Part shown: piece after piece, positions 46,004-55,147 of the stretch
Numbering within the stretch: position 1 is the first letter of the stretch
How the letters are laid out: each line of letters opens with the position of its first letter
Assembly: GCA_016716535.1 (NCBI GenBank)
Contig: JADJWD010000002.1
Span: forward strand, 248,001 to 312,000
DNA: 64,000 nucleotides
Source of the DNA: Betaproteobacteria bacterium
GTDB taxonomy: Bacteria > Pseudomonadota > Gammaproteobacteria > Burkholderiales > Burkholderiaceae_C
Direction: 5' to 3'
Made by a program: the position numbers and the translations under genes
The notes under the pieces: model-generated
Database searches by the model: none
What the model saw: only the letters and a program-made list of their open reading frames with translations
Told to the model about the DNA's origin: nothing

Positions 46004-47221
46004 ATGAAGAAAAGATGGTGGCTCGGCGCCGCCGCCGTGGTGCTGCTCGGCGCCGCAGGTCTGGGTGCCTGGTACGCCGGGCTTTTGCCCGGCCCGGCCG
46101 GCCTCGCCGAGGCCGGCACGCAGGCCGGGCGCTGGGGCAAGGACGGCAAGGACGGCAAGAAGCCCGACGTGCCGCTCGAATTCGTCGCCCGCGAGGTCGT
46201 GCAGCCTGCGCTCGCGCGGCTGCCGGCGCTGATCGAGTTTTCCGGCCCGCTGGTGGCGCCGCAGACCGCTGTCGTGCGCGCGCGCGCCGGCGGCACGCTC
46301 GTCGAGCTGCGCGCGGCCGAGGGCCAGCGTGTCGCCGCCGGCCAGCCGATCGGCCGCATCGACGTGGCCGAGCTGACCAGCCGCGTCGCCGAGCGCAACG
46401 CGATGCTCGAGTCGGCGCGTGCCGCGCTCGCCCAGACCGAGCGCACGCATGCCAGCAACGAGCGCCTCGCGCAGCAGAACTTCATCTCGCCGATCGCGCT
46501 GGAGAACTCGCGCGCCGGGCTCGAGGCGGCGCGCGCGCACCTCGGCGCGGCGCAGGCGTCGCTGGAAACGACGCGCGTCGCGACGCGCGACACCGTCGTC
46601 ACGGCGCCGATCGCCGGCATCGTCGCGCGCCGGCATGTGCTGCCCGGCGAGAAGGTCAGCCCCGAGCAGCAGCTCGTGACGATCGTCGACATCACACGGC
46701 TCGAACTCGCCGGCACCGTCGGCACGCACGAGGTCGCGCGGCTCGCGCCGGGCCTGCCGGTGCAGGTGCAGGTCGAGGGCATGCCCGCGGCGCTGGCCGG
46801 CCGCATCGCGCGCATCGCGCCGGCGGCGGAACCCGGCACGCGCTCGATCGGCGTGACGATCGAACTCGCGAACCCGAAGGAGACGCTGCGCGCCGGCCAG
46901 TACGCGATCGTGCGCACGACGCTCGCCGACGACACCGAGCGGCTGACGCTGCCGGCCAGCGCCGTGGGCCACGCCGGCGGCGAGGACCACGTCTGGGTCA
47001 TCGAGCGCGGCGTGCTCGCGCGGCGCGCCGTCACGCTCGGCCGGCGCGAGACGCGTGAAGGCCGCGAGGGCCGCGTCGAGGTGCTGCAAGGCGTCACGCC
47101 GGCGAGCGTCGTGCTCGCCGTGCGCTTCGACAACCTGCGCGAAGGCGCGCGCGCCAGCGTCGTCGGCGACCGCAGCGCGCCGGTGGCTTCGGCGGCGGCG
47201 TCGGCGGCAGCGGCGCGCTGA
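46004..47221 (+). CDS. RND efflux periplasmic adaptor subunit
   Basis: Membrane fusion protein linking an RND pump to an outer-membrane channel, 405 residues. A signal/anchor helix lies at residues 5-25 (RWWLGAAAVVLLGAAGLGAW), then a Gly/Lys linker (KDGKDGKK). A lipoyl-like half-motif ARAGGTLVELRAAEGQRVAAGQ, a helical hairpin around residues 120-180, the second lipoyl half VTAPIAGIVARRHVLPGEKV, and beta-barrel domains follow. No lipobox Cys is seen. A GTG at 46001 is an alternative start with slightly better spacing from GAGGGG. The RND pump gene follows after 15 bp. Confidence 0.94.
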   Translation: MKKRWWLGAAAVVLLGAAGLGAWYAGLLPGPAGLAEAGTQAGRWGKDGKDGKKPDVPLEFVAREVVQPALARLPALIEFSGPLVAPQTAVVRARAGGTLVELRAAEGQRVAAGQPIGRIDVAELTSRVAERNAMLESARAALAQTERTHASNERLAQQNFISPIALENSRAGLEAARAHLGAAQASLETTRVATRDTVVTAPIAGIVARRHVLPGEKVSPEQQLVTIVDITRLELAGTVGTHEVARLAPGLPVQVQVEGMPAALAGRIARIAPAAEPGTRSIGVTIELANPKETLRAGQYAIVRTTLADDTERLTLPASAVGHAGGEDHVWVIERGVLARRAVTLGRRETREGREGRVEVLQGVTPASVVLAVRFDNLREGARASVVGDRSAPVASAAASAAAAR

Positions 47222-47236
47222 TCTTCTTCCTGCTCT

Positions 47237-50200
47237 ATGTGGATCACCCGCGTCTCGATCAACAACCCCGTCTTCGCCACGATGGTGATGGTGGCGTTGA
47301 TGGTGCTGGGGCTGTTCGCCTACAGCAAGCTCGGCGTCGAGCAGATCCCCGACGTGGCGCCGCCGGTGGCCTTCGTCGACGTGCGCTACCCCGGCGCCAG
47401 CCCCGAGGCGGTGGAACGCGAGGTCACCAAGCTCGTCGAAGAGGCGCTGAACAGCATCGCCGGCGTCAAGCGCATCACCTCGCGCAGCTTCGAGGGGCGC
47501 AGCCAGACGAGCGTGGAGTTCACGCTCGACGCCGACATGGCGCGTGCGATGCAGGACGTGCGCGACCGTGTTGCCGCGGCGCAGGCGGCCTTCCCGCGCG
47601 ACGCGAAGGCGCCGCTCGTCGCGCGCTTCGACAACGACAACAGCCAGCCGATCGTCAATCTCGCGCTCGTCTCGGCCACACGCAGCGCGCGCGAGTTGTC
47701 GGTGCTGGGCGAGTACACGGTCGGCAAGCGGCTGCAACGTGTCGAAGGTGTGGCGCGCGTCGACATCGACGGCCTCGCGCAGCGCGAGGTGCGCATCGAC
47801 CTCGACGCGGCACGGCTGCGCGCCTACGGCGTGACGCCGGCGCAGATCGCCGCCGCGCTGCGCGAGGCGAACGCCGACGAGCCGGTGGGGCTCCTGACCA
47901 ACGCCGTGCAGGACACGCTCTTGCGCGTCGAAGGGCGCGTGCGCGACCCGCGCCAGTTCGCCGCCGTCGTCGTCGCGCACCGCAACGGGCTGCCGCTGAC
48001 ACTCGCCGACCTCGGCGCGCTGGTGGAGCGCGAGCGCGAGCCCGACACGCTGGCGCGCATCAACGGCCAGCCGGCCGTCAACTTCAGCGTCTTCAAGCAG
48101 CAAGACGCCAACATCGTCGCCACCGGCGAAGCCGTGAAGGCCGCGGCCGACGAGGTGCGCAAGGGCCTGCCGCCCGATGTGGAGCTGCGCCTCATCTACG
48201 CCAACAGCGACTGGGTCAAGGGGTCGCTGAAGGGTCTGCAGCACACGCTGATCGAGGGCGCGCTGCTGACGGTGGCGATCGTCTTCCTCTTCCTGCACAG
48301 CTGGCGCAGCACGGTCATCACGGGGCTGACGCTGCCGATCGCGGTGATCTCGAGCTTCATCGCCGTCTACGCCTTCGGCTTCACGCTGAACTTCATGACG
48401 ATGATGGCGCTGTCGCTGTGCATCGGCCTCCTGATCGACGACGCGATCGTCGTGCGCGAGAACATCGTGCGCCACGTCGCGATGGGCAAGAGCCACCTCG
48501 CCGCGGCGCGCGAGGGCACCGACGAGATCGGCCTGGCGGTGATGGCGACGACGTTCGCGATCTGCGCCGTCTTCGTGCCGGTGGCGTTCATGGGCGGCAT
48601 CGTCGGCAAGTTCTTCTACCCGTTCGGCATCACCGTCGTCGTCGCGGTGCTGGTGAGCCTGTTCGTCAGCTTCACGCTCGACCCGATGCTGTCGTCGGTG
48701 TGGCGCGACCCGCCGTCGGCGCGGCTGAAGTCGCTATGGGGCATCGGCCACGCGATCCGCGCCACCGACCGCGGCATGGACGTGCTGCACGCGGCCTACG
48801 AGCGCCTGATCCGCTGGGCCTTCAGCACGCGCCGCTGGACGCTGCCGCTGCCCGCCTACGGGCGGCCGTTCGATGCGCGCCAGCGGCGTGATGTGACGGC
48901 GCCGCGCCGCTGGCGCCGCGCGACGATCACGCCGCGCGGCGTGGTCATGGCCGCCGGGGGGGCGAGCTTCGTCGTCGCGCTGGCGCTCGCGCCGCTGGTC
49001 GGCAGCGAATTCATCCCGCAGACCGACCAGGGCTTCACGCAGTTGTCGATCCGCATGGCCACGGGCTCGAGCCTCGAGCGCAGCGACGCGAAGGTGCGCC
49101 AGGTCGAGGAGGTCGTCGCGCGGTTCCCCGAGGTGCGCAACGTCGCGACGAGCATCGGCGGCACCGGCAACGGCCTGTCGGTCGGGCGCAACCAGGCGTC
49201 GATCAACATCGGCCTCGTGCCGCGCGCCGAGCGCCGGCGCACGCAGAAGGAAGTCGAAGACGCGATCCGCAAGCAGATCGCCGGCATCCCGGGCATCGAG
49301 GTCTCGGTCGGCTTCGACCGCCCGATCTACGTCGCGATCCTCGGCAGCGATGGCGAGGGCCTGGCGCAACTGGCGCGCGACTTCGCCGAGAAGGTCAAGG
49401 CGATCCCCGGTGTCACCGACGTCGAGCTGTCGGTGAAGCCGGGCCTGCCGACCTACGCGGTGCGGCTCAAGCCCGCGGCGGTGCGCGAACTCGGGCTCAC
49501 CGCGCCGCAACTCGCCTCGAGCCTGCGCGCCTACGTCACCGGCGAGGTCGCCACCTACTGGACGACGCCGGCCGGCGACCAGGTCGAGGTGCTGCTGCGC
49601 CTGCCCGAGGCGCAGCGCGAGCGCGTCGACCAGCTGCGCACGCTGCCGGTGGCGTTTGCGCGCAACGGCGAGGGGCCCAACGGCGTGGGTACGCCGATCA
49701 CGCTGGACAGCGTCGCGACGATCGAGCCGGTGGTCAACCCGGAGGTCATCCGGCGCCAGAACCTGCAGCGGCGCGAGGCGCTCTTTGCCGGCGTGCAGGG
49801 CCGCCCGTCGGGCGACGTTGGCAACGACGTGCAGAAGCTCATCAGGTCGACGACGCTGCCGCCAGGCTACAGCTTCGACCTCGGCGGCCAGACGCGCGAC
49901 CAGCAGGAGGCGTTCGCGGCGATGGTCGGCGCGATGGCGCTGGCGGTCACCTTCATCTACATCGTGCTGGCCAGCCAGTTCGGCAGCTTCCTGCAGCCGA
50001 TCGCGATCATGGCCAGCCTGCCGCTGGCGCTGATCGGCGTGATGCTGGCGCTGCTGTTGTGGCGCAGCACGCTGAACATCTTCTCGATGATCGGCCTGGT
50101 GATGCTGATGGGCCTGGTGACGAAGAACGCGATCCTGCTCGTCGACTTCGCCAACCAGGCGCGCCGCGCCGGCGCCACGGTGCCCGAGGCGTTGCTGCAG

Positions 50201-50491
50201 GCGGGCCTGACCCGCATGCGCCCGATCATCATGACGACCGCGGCGATGGTCTTCGGCATGCTGCCGCTGGCGCTGGCGCTGAACGACGGCGGCGAGATCC
50301 AGGCCCCGATGGGCCGCGCCATCATCGGCGGCGTCATCACCTCGACGCTGCTGACGCTGGTGGTGGTGCCGGTGCTGTACAGCTACCTCGTGCGCGAGCG
50401 GCGCGTTGCAGGTGTGGCGGCGGCCGGCGGCGCAACGATGCCGGCCGGCGGCGCGGTGCTGCCGCCGGCAGCGCCGGCGGATCGGGATTGA
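47237..50491 (+). CDS. RND family multidrug efflux permease
   Basis: Proton-driven trimeric inner-membrane pump of 1084 residues (AcrB/MexB-like HAE1 family). The N-terminal helix FATMVMVALMVLGLFAYSKL and the porter entry VDVRYPGASPEAVEREVT are typical. Proton-relay Asp401 and Asp402 in GLLIDDAIVVRENI and the Lys in GLVTKNAILLVDFAN are intact. The central cytoplasmic linker between the two halves is long and Arg-rich (YGRPFDARQRR and RRWRRATITPRG, about residues 535-570). No outer-membrane factor gene is adjacent, so a channel encoded elsewhere must be shared. Substrate range unknown. Confidence 0.95.
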   Translation: MWITRVSINNPVFATMVMVALMVLGLFAYSKLGVEQIPDVAPPVAFVDVRYPGASPEAVEREVTKLVEEALNSIAGVKRITSRSFEGRSQTSVEFTLDADMARAMQDVRDRVAAAQAAFPRDAKAPLVARFDNDNSQPIVNLALVSATRSARELSVLGEYTVGKRLQRVEGVARVDIDGLAQREVRIDLDAARLRAYGVTPAQIAAALREANADEPVGLLTNAVQDTLLRVEGRVRDPRQFAAVVVAHRNGLPLTLADLGALVEREREPDTLARINGQPAVNFSVFKQQDANIVATGEAVKAAADEVRKGLPPDVELRLIYANSDWVKGSLKGLQHTLIEGALLTVAIVFLFLHSWRSTVITGLTLPIAVISSFIAVYAFGFTLNFMTMMALSLCIGLLIDDAIVVRENIVRHVAMGKSHLAAAREGTDEIGLAVMATTFAICAVFVPVAFMGGIVGKFFYPFGITVVVAVLVSLFVSFTLDPMLSSVWRDPPSARLKSLWGIGHAIRATDRGMDVLHAAYERLIRWAFSTRRWTLPLPAYGRPFDARQRRDVTAPRRWRRATITPRGVVMAAGGASFVVALALAPLVGSEFIPQTDQGFTQLSIRMATGSSLERSDAKVRQVEEVVARFPEVRNVATSIGGTGNGLSVGRNQASINIGLVPRAERRRTQKEVEDAIRKQIAGIPGIEVSVGFDRPIYVAILGSDGEGLAQLARDFAEKVKAIPGVTDVELSVKPGLPTYAVRLKPAAVRELGLTAPQLASSLRAYVTGEVATYWTTPAGDQVEVLLRLPEAQRERVDQLRTLPVAFARNGEGPNGVGTPITLDSVATIEPVVNPEVIRRQNLQRREALFAGVQGRPSGDVGNDVQKLIRSTTLPPGYSFDLGGQTRDQQEAFAAMVGAMALAVTFIYIVLASQFGSFLQPIAIMASLPLALIGVMLALLLWRSTLNIFSMIGLVMLMGLVTKNAILLVDFANQARRAGATVPEALLQAGLTRMRPIIMTTAAMVFGMLPLALALNDGGEIQAPMGRAIIGGVITSTLLTLVVVPVLYSYLVRERRVAGVAAAGGATMPAGGAVLPPAAPADRD

Positions 50492-50506
50492 GACTCCCCG
50501 GCGCGC

Positions 50507-50953
50507 TCAGCCGGGGATCTCGGCTTCGACGAGGCGCGCCAGCAGCGACAGCGATTGCTGCCAGCCGAGATAACACTGCTCGGGCGGGATCATCTCGGGG
50601 ATGCCTTGCTGCACCACGTTCAACTCGGTGCCGCAGCTCACCGCCTTCAGCGTCACCGTCGTGATCATCTCGCCGGGCAGGTTCGGGTCGTCGAAGACAT
50701 CGCTGTAGCGCAGCTTCTCGCCCGGCACGAGCTCGAGATAGCGGCCGCCGAACGAGTGCGCGTTGCCGCTGCCGAAGTGGATGAACGACATCCTGAAGCG
50801 GCCGCCGACCGTCACGTCCATCTCGTGCACGCGGCAAGTGAAGCCGTCCGGCGGCAGCCACTTGGCCATCGCCTCGGCGGTGGTGAAGGCGCGGTACAGC
50901 CGCTCTGGCGGGCAGGCGAGGACGCGGTGCAGCGTGACGGTGCCGGTGGGCAT
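50507..50953 (-). CDS. SRPBCC (AHSA1-type) domain protein
   Basis: A 148-residue START-like helix-grip protein of the AHSA1/polyketide cyclase group. The opening VTLHRVLACPPERLYRAFTT, then EAMAKWLPPDGFTC, is the family signature, followed by GGRYLELVPGEKLRYSDVFDD and the C-terminal amphipathic helix YLGWQQSLSLLARLVE. Such proteins bind hydrophobic ligands or assist Hsp90, and the ligand here is unknown. It is convergent with the RND pump gene, 15 bp apart, and preceded by 244 bp that contain a large inverted repeat. Confidence 0.92.
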   Translation of the reverse strand: MPTGTVTLHRVLACPPERLYRAFTTAEAMAKWLPPDGFTCRVHEMDVTVGGRFRMSFIHFGSGNAHSFGGRYLELVPGEKLRYSDVFDDPNLPGEMITTVTLKAVSCGTELNVVQQGIPEMIPPEQCYLGWQQSLSLLARLVEAEIPG

Positions 50954-51048
50954 GGCGGGTCTCCTTGATGCGTGGTGGAGGCAGTGTGCCTGGCCTCACA
51001 TGCACGACGGTCGAAGGCGGGCCGAATCGACAACGGTGCCATCACCGA

Positions 51049-51157
51049 GGGCCAAGGATGCCGGGTGGCCGGCGCAGCGAGGCAAAAGAAGGGAATCGAC
51101 CGAGTCTTGGCGAGGGAGAGGAATGACAGTGCGCCGGCCACCCGGCGTCCTCGGCCC
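51049..51157. repeat. Long imperfect inverted repeat (28-bp arms)
   Basis: Arms at 51049-51076 and 51130-51157 match at 26 of 28 positions as inverted copies, including a perfect 16-bp inner part, CCGGGTGGCCGGCGCA. The spacer is 53 bp, less GC-rich, with GGCAAAAGAAGGGAATCG in it. The element fills about half of the 244-bp gap between the SRPBCC gene and bpt. On either strand one of the two mismatches becomes a G-U wobble, so a stem of about 27 pairs could form in RNA. It may be a miniature mobile element, a REP-type unit or a structured transcript. No coding sequence is supported here. Confidence 0.8.
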
Positions 51158-51197
51158 GGCCCAAAGCGCGATACGGCTCGGCCCGAAGTGCAGATCC

Positions 51198-51938
51198 TCA
51201 GCTACCCGCCTGCCAGCGCCCGTCCACCAGCACCTCGTGCGGCCGGAACTGCGACTTGTAGGCCATCTTCGGGCTCTCGGCGATCCAGTAGCCGAGATAG
51301 ACGTGCGGCAGCTTCAAAAGCCGCGTCTGCTCGATCTGCCACAGCACGCTGTAGGTGCCGTAGCTCGCCTGCGCGTCGGGCTCGTAGAACGTGTAGACGG
51401 CGCTGATGCCGTCTTCGAGCACGTCGAGGATCGCCACCATCTTCAGCGCGCCGGGGATGCCGGCGGCGTTCGGCGGCTCGCGGAACTCGACCAGGCGCGA
51501 GTTGACGCGGCTTTGCAGCAGGAACTGCGTGTACTGGTCGACGCTGTCGTGGTCCATGCCGCCGCCGCTGTGGCGGCCCGACTGATAGCGCAGATACAGC
51601 TGATAGTGCTCGGGCACGAAACACAACTTGAGCACGCGCGCGCGCAGCGTCTTGTGCTTCGCCCAGGCGCGGCGCTGGCTGCGCGTCGCCTCGAAGCGGT
51701 TCACCGGCACGCGCAGCGGCACGCAGGCGCGGCAGCCCTCGCAGTACGGCCGGTAGGTGAACATGCCGCTGCGCCGGAAACCATTGGCCACCAGCCCCGA
51801 GTAGGCCTGCGCGTGGATCAGGTGGCTGGGCGTCGCGACCTGCGAGCGCGCCAGCCGGTCGGGCAGGTAGCTGCACGGATACGGTGCCGTTGCATAGAAC
51901 TGCAACGAGGCAAGGGGCAGTTCCTTCGGGTGCGTCAC
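51198..51938 (-). CDS. bpt: Aspartate/glutamate leucyltransferase (arginyl-tRNA-protein transferase family)
   Basis: Transfers leucine from Leu-tRNA to N-terminal Asp or Glu of proteins, marking them for ClpS/ClpAP by the N-degron route. The product has 246 residues, the usual length. The N-terminal Cys cluster is visible: PYPCSYLPDR, then YCEGCRACVPLRVPV. ATE C-domain motifs include SQRRAWAKHKTL and FYEPDAQASYGTYSVLWQIE, ending LGYWIAESPKMAYKSQFRPHEVL across two conserved segments. The ATG overlaps the aat stop by ATGA. The aat-bpt pairing supports a shared N-degron role. Confidence 0.96.
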   Translation of the reverse strand: MTHPKELPLASLQFYATAPYPCSYLPDRLARSQVATPSHLIHAQAYSGLVANGFRRSGMFTYRPYCEGCRACVPLRVPVNRFEATRSQRRAWAKHKTLRARVLKLCFVPEHYQLYLRYQSGRHSGGGMDHDSVDQYTQFLLQSRVNSRLVEFREPPNAAGIPGALKMVAILDVLEDGISAVYTFYEPDAQASYGTYSVLWQIEQTRLLKLPHVYLGYWIAESPKMAYKSQFRPHEVLVDGRWQAGS

Positions 51939-52690
51939 GCTCGCGAATCCAGGGACGTCATGGCATGCCAGTGCAATTCATCATAGGTCCAATCGGCAAT
52001 ACCCGGCTCCCCCAAGGTGCGCGCCAGATGCGCCTCGAACGCGTTGCGCGGCACCTCCCTCGCTCCCAGGCTTGCCAAATGCCCGGTGTTCTGCTGGCAG
52101 TCGATCAGCGGCACGCCGCGCGCGCGGCAGGCAGCCACCAATGCCGCCAATGCCAGCTTGCTGGCGTCGGGGCGCAGCGAGAACATCGACTCGCCGAAGA
52201 CCATGCGGCCGATCGAGACGAAGTACAGGCCCCCCGCCAGCTCACCGTCGATCCACGTCTCGGCGCTGTGCACGCAGCCGCGCGCGTGCCACTGGCTGTA
52301 GGCGTCGACAACGGCCGGCACGATCCACGTGCCTTCCTGCCCGGGCCGCGGCGTCGTCGCGCAGTGTTCGATGACCCGCGTGAAGGCACCGTCGAAGCGG
52401 AACTCGCAGCCGCCGGCCGCGCCGCGGCGCAGGAAGCGGCGCAGCGTCTTCTTCAGCGAATGTGAGAGCTTGAACTCCGCCGTCGGCAGCACCATGCGCG
52501 GATCGGGGCTCCACCACAACACCGGCTGGCCCGGCGAGTACCAAGGGAAGATGCCCTTGCGGTAGGCCTCCTCGAGGCGCGCCACCGTCAGGCGGCCGCC
52601 GGCGGCGACGAGGCCCGGGGCCTCGGAGTCGGCGGCCAGCGCCTGGGCCGGCGAGGGCAGGGGGGTGCGTTCGTCGAGCCAGGTCAGCAT
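51935..52690 (-). CDS. aat: Leucyl/phenylalanyl-tRNA-protein transferase
   Basis: Adds Leu or Phe to N-terminal Lys or Arg of proteins, creating primary bacterial N-degrons. The product has 251 residues from ATG 52690, preferred over one 30 bp upstream because the family N-terminus MLTWLDERTPLPSPAQAL starts there. The signature GIFPWYSPGQPVLWWSPDPR is complete, and HSLKKTLRRF, GGLYFVSIGRMVFGESMFS and DCQQNTGHLASLGA are all present. It is coupled to bpt by a 4-bp overlap. It lies 54 bp downstream of the S9 peptidase region in the same direction. Confidence 0.97.
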   Translation of the reverse strand: MLTWLDERTPLPSPAQALAADSEAPGLVAAGGRLTVARLEEAYRKGIFPWYSPGQPVLWWSPDPRMVLPTAEFKLSHSLKKTLRRFLRRGAAGGCEFRFDGAFTRVIEHCATTPRPGQEGTWIVPAVVDAYSQWHARGCVHSAETWIDGELAGGLYFVSIGRMVFGESMFSLRPDASKLALAALVAACRARGVPLIDCQQNTGHLASLGAREVPRNAFEAHLARTLGEPGIADWTYDELHWHAMTSLDSRA

Positions 52691-52744
52691 GCCGCCCGCA
52701 TTTTGGCGTGACCGCTGCATACCCCGTCCTGCCCCCCTGCCGCC

Positions 52745-54901
52745 TCACCCGGCCGGCCGGCGCGGGCCGAGCATGCGCCAGAGGAACGAGTACTCGAGCG
52801 CCATCATCAGCGAACGCTGTGCGTTGTCGGCCGCGCCGCCGTGGCCACCTTCGAGGTTTTCCCAGTAAAGCGGCTGGTGCCCCAACTCGATGAGCCGGCG
52901 CGCGAACTTGCGCGCGTGCCCCGGGTGCACGCGATCGTCGCGCGTCGAGGTGTCGATCAGCACCGGCGGCAGCGTGGTCGCCTCGGCGCTCGGCACCCCG
53001 TGGTACGGGCTGTAGGCGCGGATGAACGCCCACTCGGCCGCGTCGTCGGGGTCGCCGTACTCGGCCATCCACGACGCGCCGGCGAGCAACCGGTGGTAGC
53101 GCCGCATGTCCAACAGCGGCACCTGGCAGACAACGGCGCCGAAGAGGTCCGGGCGCTGCAGCATCACCGCGCCGACGAGCAGGCCGCCGTTGCTGCCGCC
53201 CTGGATGCCCAGCCGCCTGGGGCGCGTGATGCGCGCGGCGATCAGGTCCTCGGCCACGGCGATGAAGTCGTCGAAGGCGCGCTGCCGGTTCGCCTTCAGC
53301 GCCGCCTGGTGCCACGCCGGTCCGAACTCGCCGCCGCCGCGGATGTTGGCCAGCACGTAGACGCCGCCTTGCGTCGTCCAGGCGCGGCCGATCGTGCCGC
53401 TGTAGGCCGGCTGCATCGAGACCTCGAAGCCGCCGTAGCCGTACAGCAGCGTCGGGTTGTCGCCGTCGGGCTTGCTCGCGTCCACGCCGCGCGGCCAGAC
53501 GACGAAGTACGGCACGCGCGTGCCGTCGCGCGAGGTCGCGACGCGCTGCTCGGCGCGCATGCCGTTGGCGTCGTAGAAGCGCGGCCGTGACTTCAGCCGC
53601 TCGCGCGCGTCGCTGCCGGTGCGGCCAAGCTGCAGCGAATCTGGCTCGAGGAAGTCGGCGGCGTTGAGCAGGTAGTGCTCGGCGAGCGGGTCGATGCCGC
53701 CGTCGCGTTCGAGCAGCGGGTCGTGCAGCGCGCCGACCGCGAGCGTGCCGGGGTACGGTGCGACGACATCGCGCTTCGTCCACGTGGCGCCTTCGAACCG
53801 CCACTCCTCGAGCCGGCTCGCGACGTTGTCGAGCACGTTGACGATCAGCGTGCTTCGCGCTGCGGTCCAGCCAGCCAATGAACGCGTCGCGGTCGGCGTG
53901 AAGAGCGCCGTCAACCGCCGTTCGCCCGCGAGGTAGGCGGCCGCGTCGGCGACGAGCAGCGAGCCGGCGGGGAAGGTGGCGGCAGGCCTCGCGCCGGCCA
54001 CCACCCATTCGCTGCGCAGTTCGATCAGCACGCGCTCGCGCCAGAAGGTGAGCGTCGCGTCGTCGGGCTTGTCGATCGGCTCGAGCACCGGCTGCGACGT
54101 GCCTGACGCCGGCTTCATCAGCCACATCTTCGAGTGATAGAAGTCGATCTGGCGGTTGAAGGTCGTGCGCTCGAAGCCGGGCGTCTTGTCGACCGACGCC
54201 GAGGCCGACACGTCGGCGGGCTCGGCCTCGAACACCATCACTGCCGCGGCGAGCGGCTCGCCGCGCCGCCAGCGCTTGATCACGCGCGGGTAGCCCGAGG
54301 TCGTCAGCGACCCCGGGCCGAAATCGGTGCCGATGTAGAGCGTGTCGGCATCGATCCACTCGACCCGCGTCTTCGCCTCGGGCACGACGAAGCCGCTGCC
54401 GCTGTCATCACCTGCCGCGACAAAGCGCTTGTCGACGAGGTCGAACTCGCGCTCGACGGCGGCATCCGCGCCGCCGTCCGACAGGCTCACGAGGCACCGG
54501 CGGTATTCCGGGCCGAGCGGCACGGCACCGCCCCAGACCCAGCTCTTGTCCTCGGCGCGGCCGAGCGCGTCGATGTCGAGCACCGTCTCCCACGCCGGCT
54601 CGGCGCGGCGGTAGTCGTCGAGCGTCGTGCGCCGCCACAGCCCCCGCGGGTTGGCCGCGTCGCGCCACAGGTTGTAGAGCCAGGGGCCGAGCCTCGTGAC
54701 GTACGGGATCTGGCCGCGCGAGTCGAGCACCTCGCGCAACTGCTCGCGCAGCGCGTCGAAGCCGGGCTCGGCGCGCAGCAGCGCCTCGCTCTCGGCGTTG
54801 CGCTCGCGCACCCAGGCGAGCGCGCGCTCGCCTTGCACGTCTTCGAGCCACAGGTACGGGTCGGGCGAGTCGGGCGAGTCGTCGGCTGCGGGTGTCGGCA
54901 T
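52745..54901 (-). CDS. Prolyl oligopeptidase family serine peptidase (S9A)
   Basis: Cytosolic or periplasmic oligopeptidase with an N-terminal beta-propeller and a C-terminal alpha/beta hydrolase domain, 718 residues from ATG 54901. An upstream in-frame start would add 26 unrelated residues. The family opening DPYLWLEDVQGERALAWVRE is clear. In the catalytic domain LLYGYGGFEVSM precedes the nucleophile GGSNGGLLVG, then DTSTRDDRVHPGHARK with the Asp and EGGHGG with the His. No signal peptide is evident. The S9A group cleaves short peptides after Pro, or after basic residues in oligopeptidase B; the exact specificity is not clear from motifs. Confidence 0.93.
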   Translation of the reverse strand: MPTPAADDSPDSPDPYLWLEDVQGERALAWVRERNAESEALLRAEPGFDALREQLREVLDSRGQIPYVTRLGPWLYNLWRDAANPRGLWRRTTLDDYRRAEPAWETVLDIDALGRAEDKSWVWGGAVPLGPEYRRCLVSLSDGGADAAVEREFDLVDKRFVAAGDDSGSGFVVPEAKTRVEWIDADTLYIGTDFGPGSLTTSGYPRVIKRWRRGEPLAAAVMVFEAEPADVSASASVDKTPGFERTTFNRQIDFYHSKMWLMKPASGTSQPVLEPIDKPDDATLTFWRERVLIELRSEWVVAGARPAATFPAGSLLVADAAAYLAGERRLTALFTPTATRSLAGWTAARSTLIVNVLDNVASRLEEWRFEGATWTKRDVVAPYPGTLAVGALHDPLLERDGGIDPLAEHYLLNAADFLEPDSLQLGRTGSDARERLKSRPRFYDANGMRAEQRVATSRDGTRVPYFVVWPRGVDASKPDGDNPTLLYGYGGFEVSMQPAYSGTIGRAWTTQGGVYVLANIRGGGEFGPAWHQAALKANRQRAFDDFIAVAEDLIAARITRPRRLGIQGGSNGGLLVGAVMLQRPDLFGAVVCQVPLLDMRRYHRLLAGASWMAEYGDPDDAAEWAFIRAYSPYHGVPSAEATTLPPVLIDTSTRDDRVHPGHARKFARRLIELGHQPLYWENLEGGHGGAADNAQRSLMMALEYSFLWRMLGPRRPAG

Positions 54902-55147
54902 GGCGTCGGTGCGGGCGGGTGGTGAGGGGCGTGTGAGGGCGTCATCGTGCAGGCAGGTGCGGCGGCGCGCGGGATTCACTTACTGCCGATCGGGGCTTCC
55001 CGGTCGGACGAGCTCGAGGGGCCGCAAGGGCCTGCCCTCGTGGCAACGCCGGGGTCCGGGGCAAAATCTGCATCCTGCGAGCCCGGCTCGCCCCCTTCAT
55101 CTTGACTGCTGCGGCGCACCTGCGGGGGCGCCGCTTTCGAGGGAATC

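Noticed and set aside
44083..48496. Open frames over 900 residues on the minus strand across the PAS and RND genes
   Set aside because: Low-complexity Arg/Ala/Asp-rich translations opposite well-conserved genes, with no domain or start-site support.
55111..55134. Hairpin (7-bp arms GCGGCGC/GCGCCGC, 10-base loop) followed by TTT as an intrinsic terminator
   Set aside because: Only three T residues follow, it lies just upstream of a gene start on the same strand, and such GC dyads are frequent here by chance.
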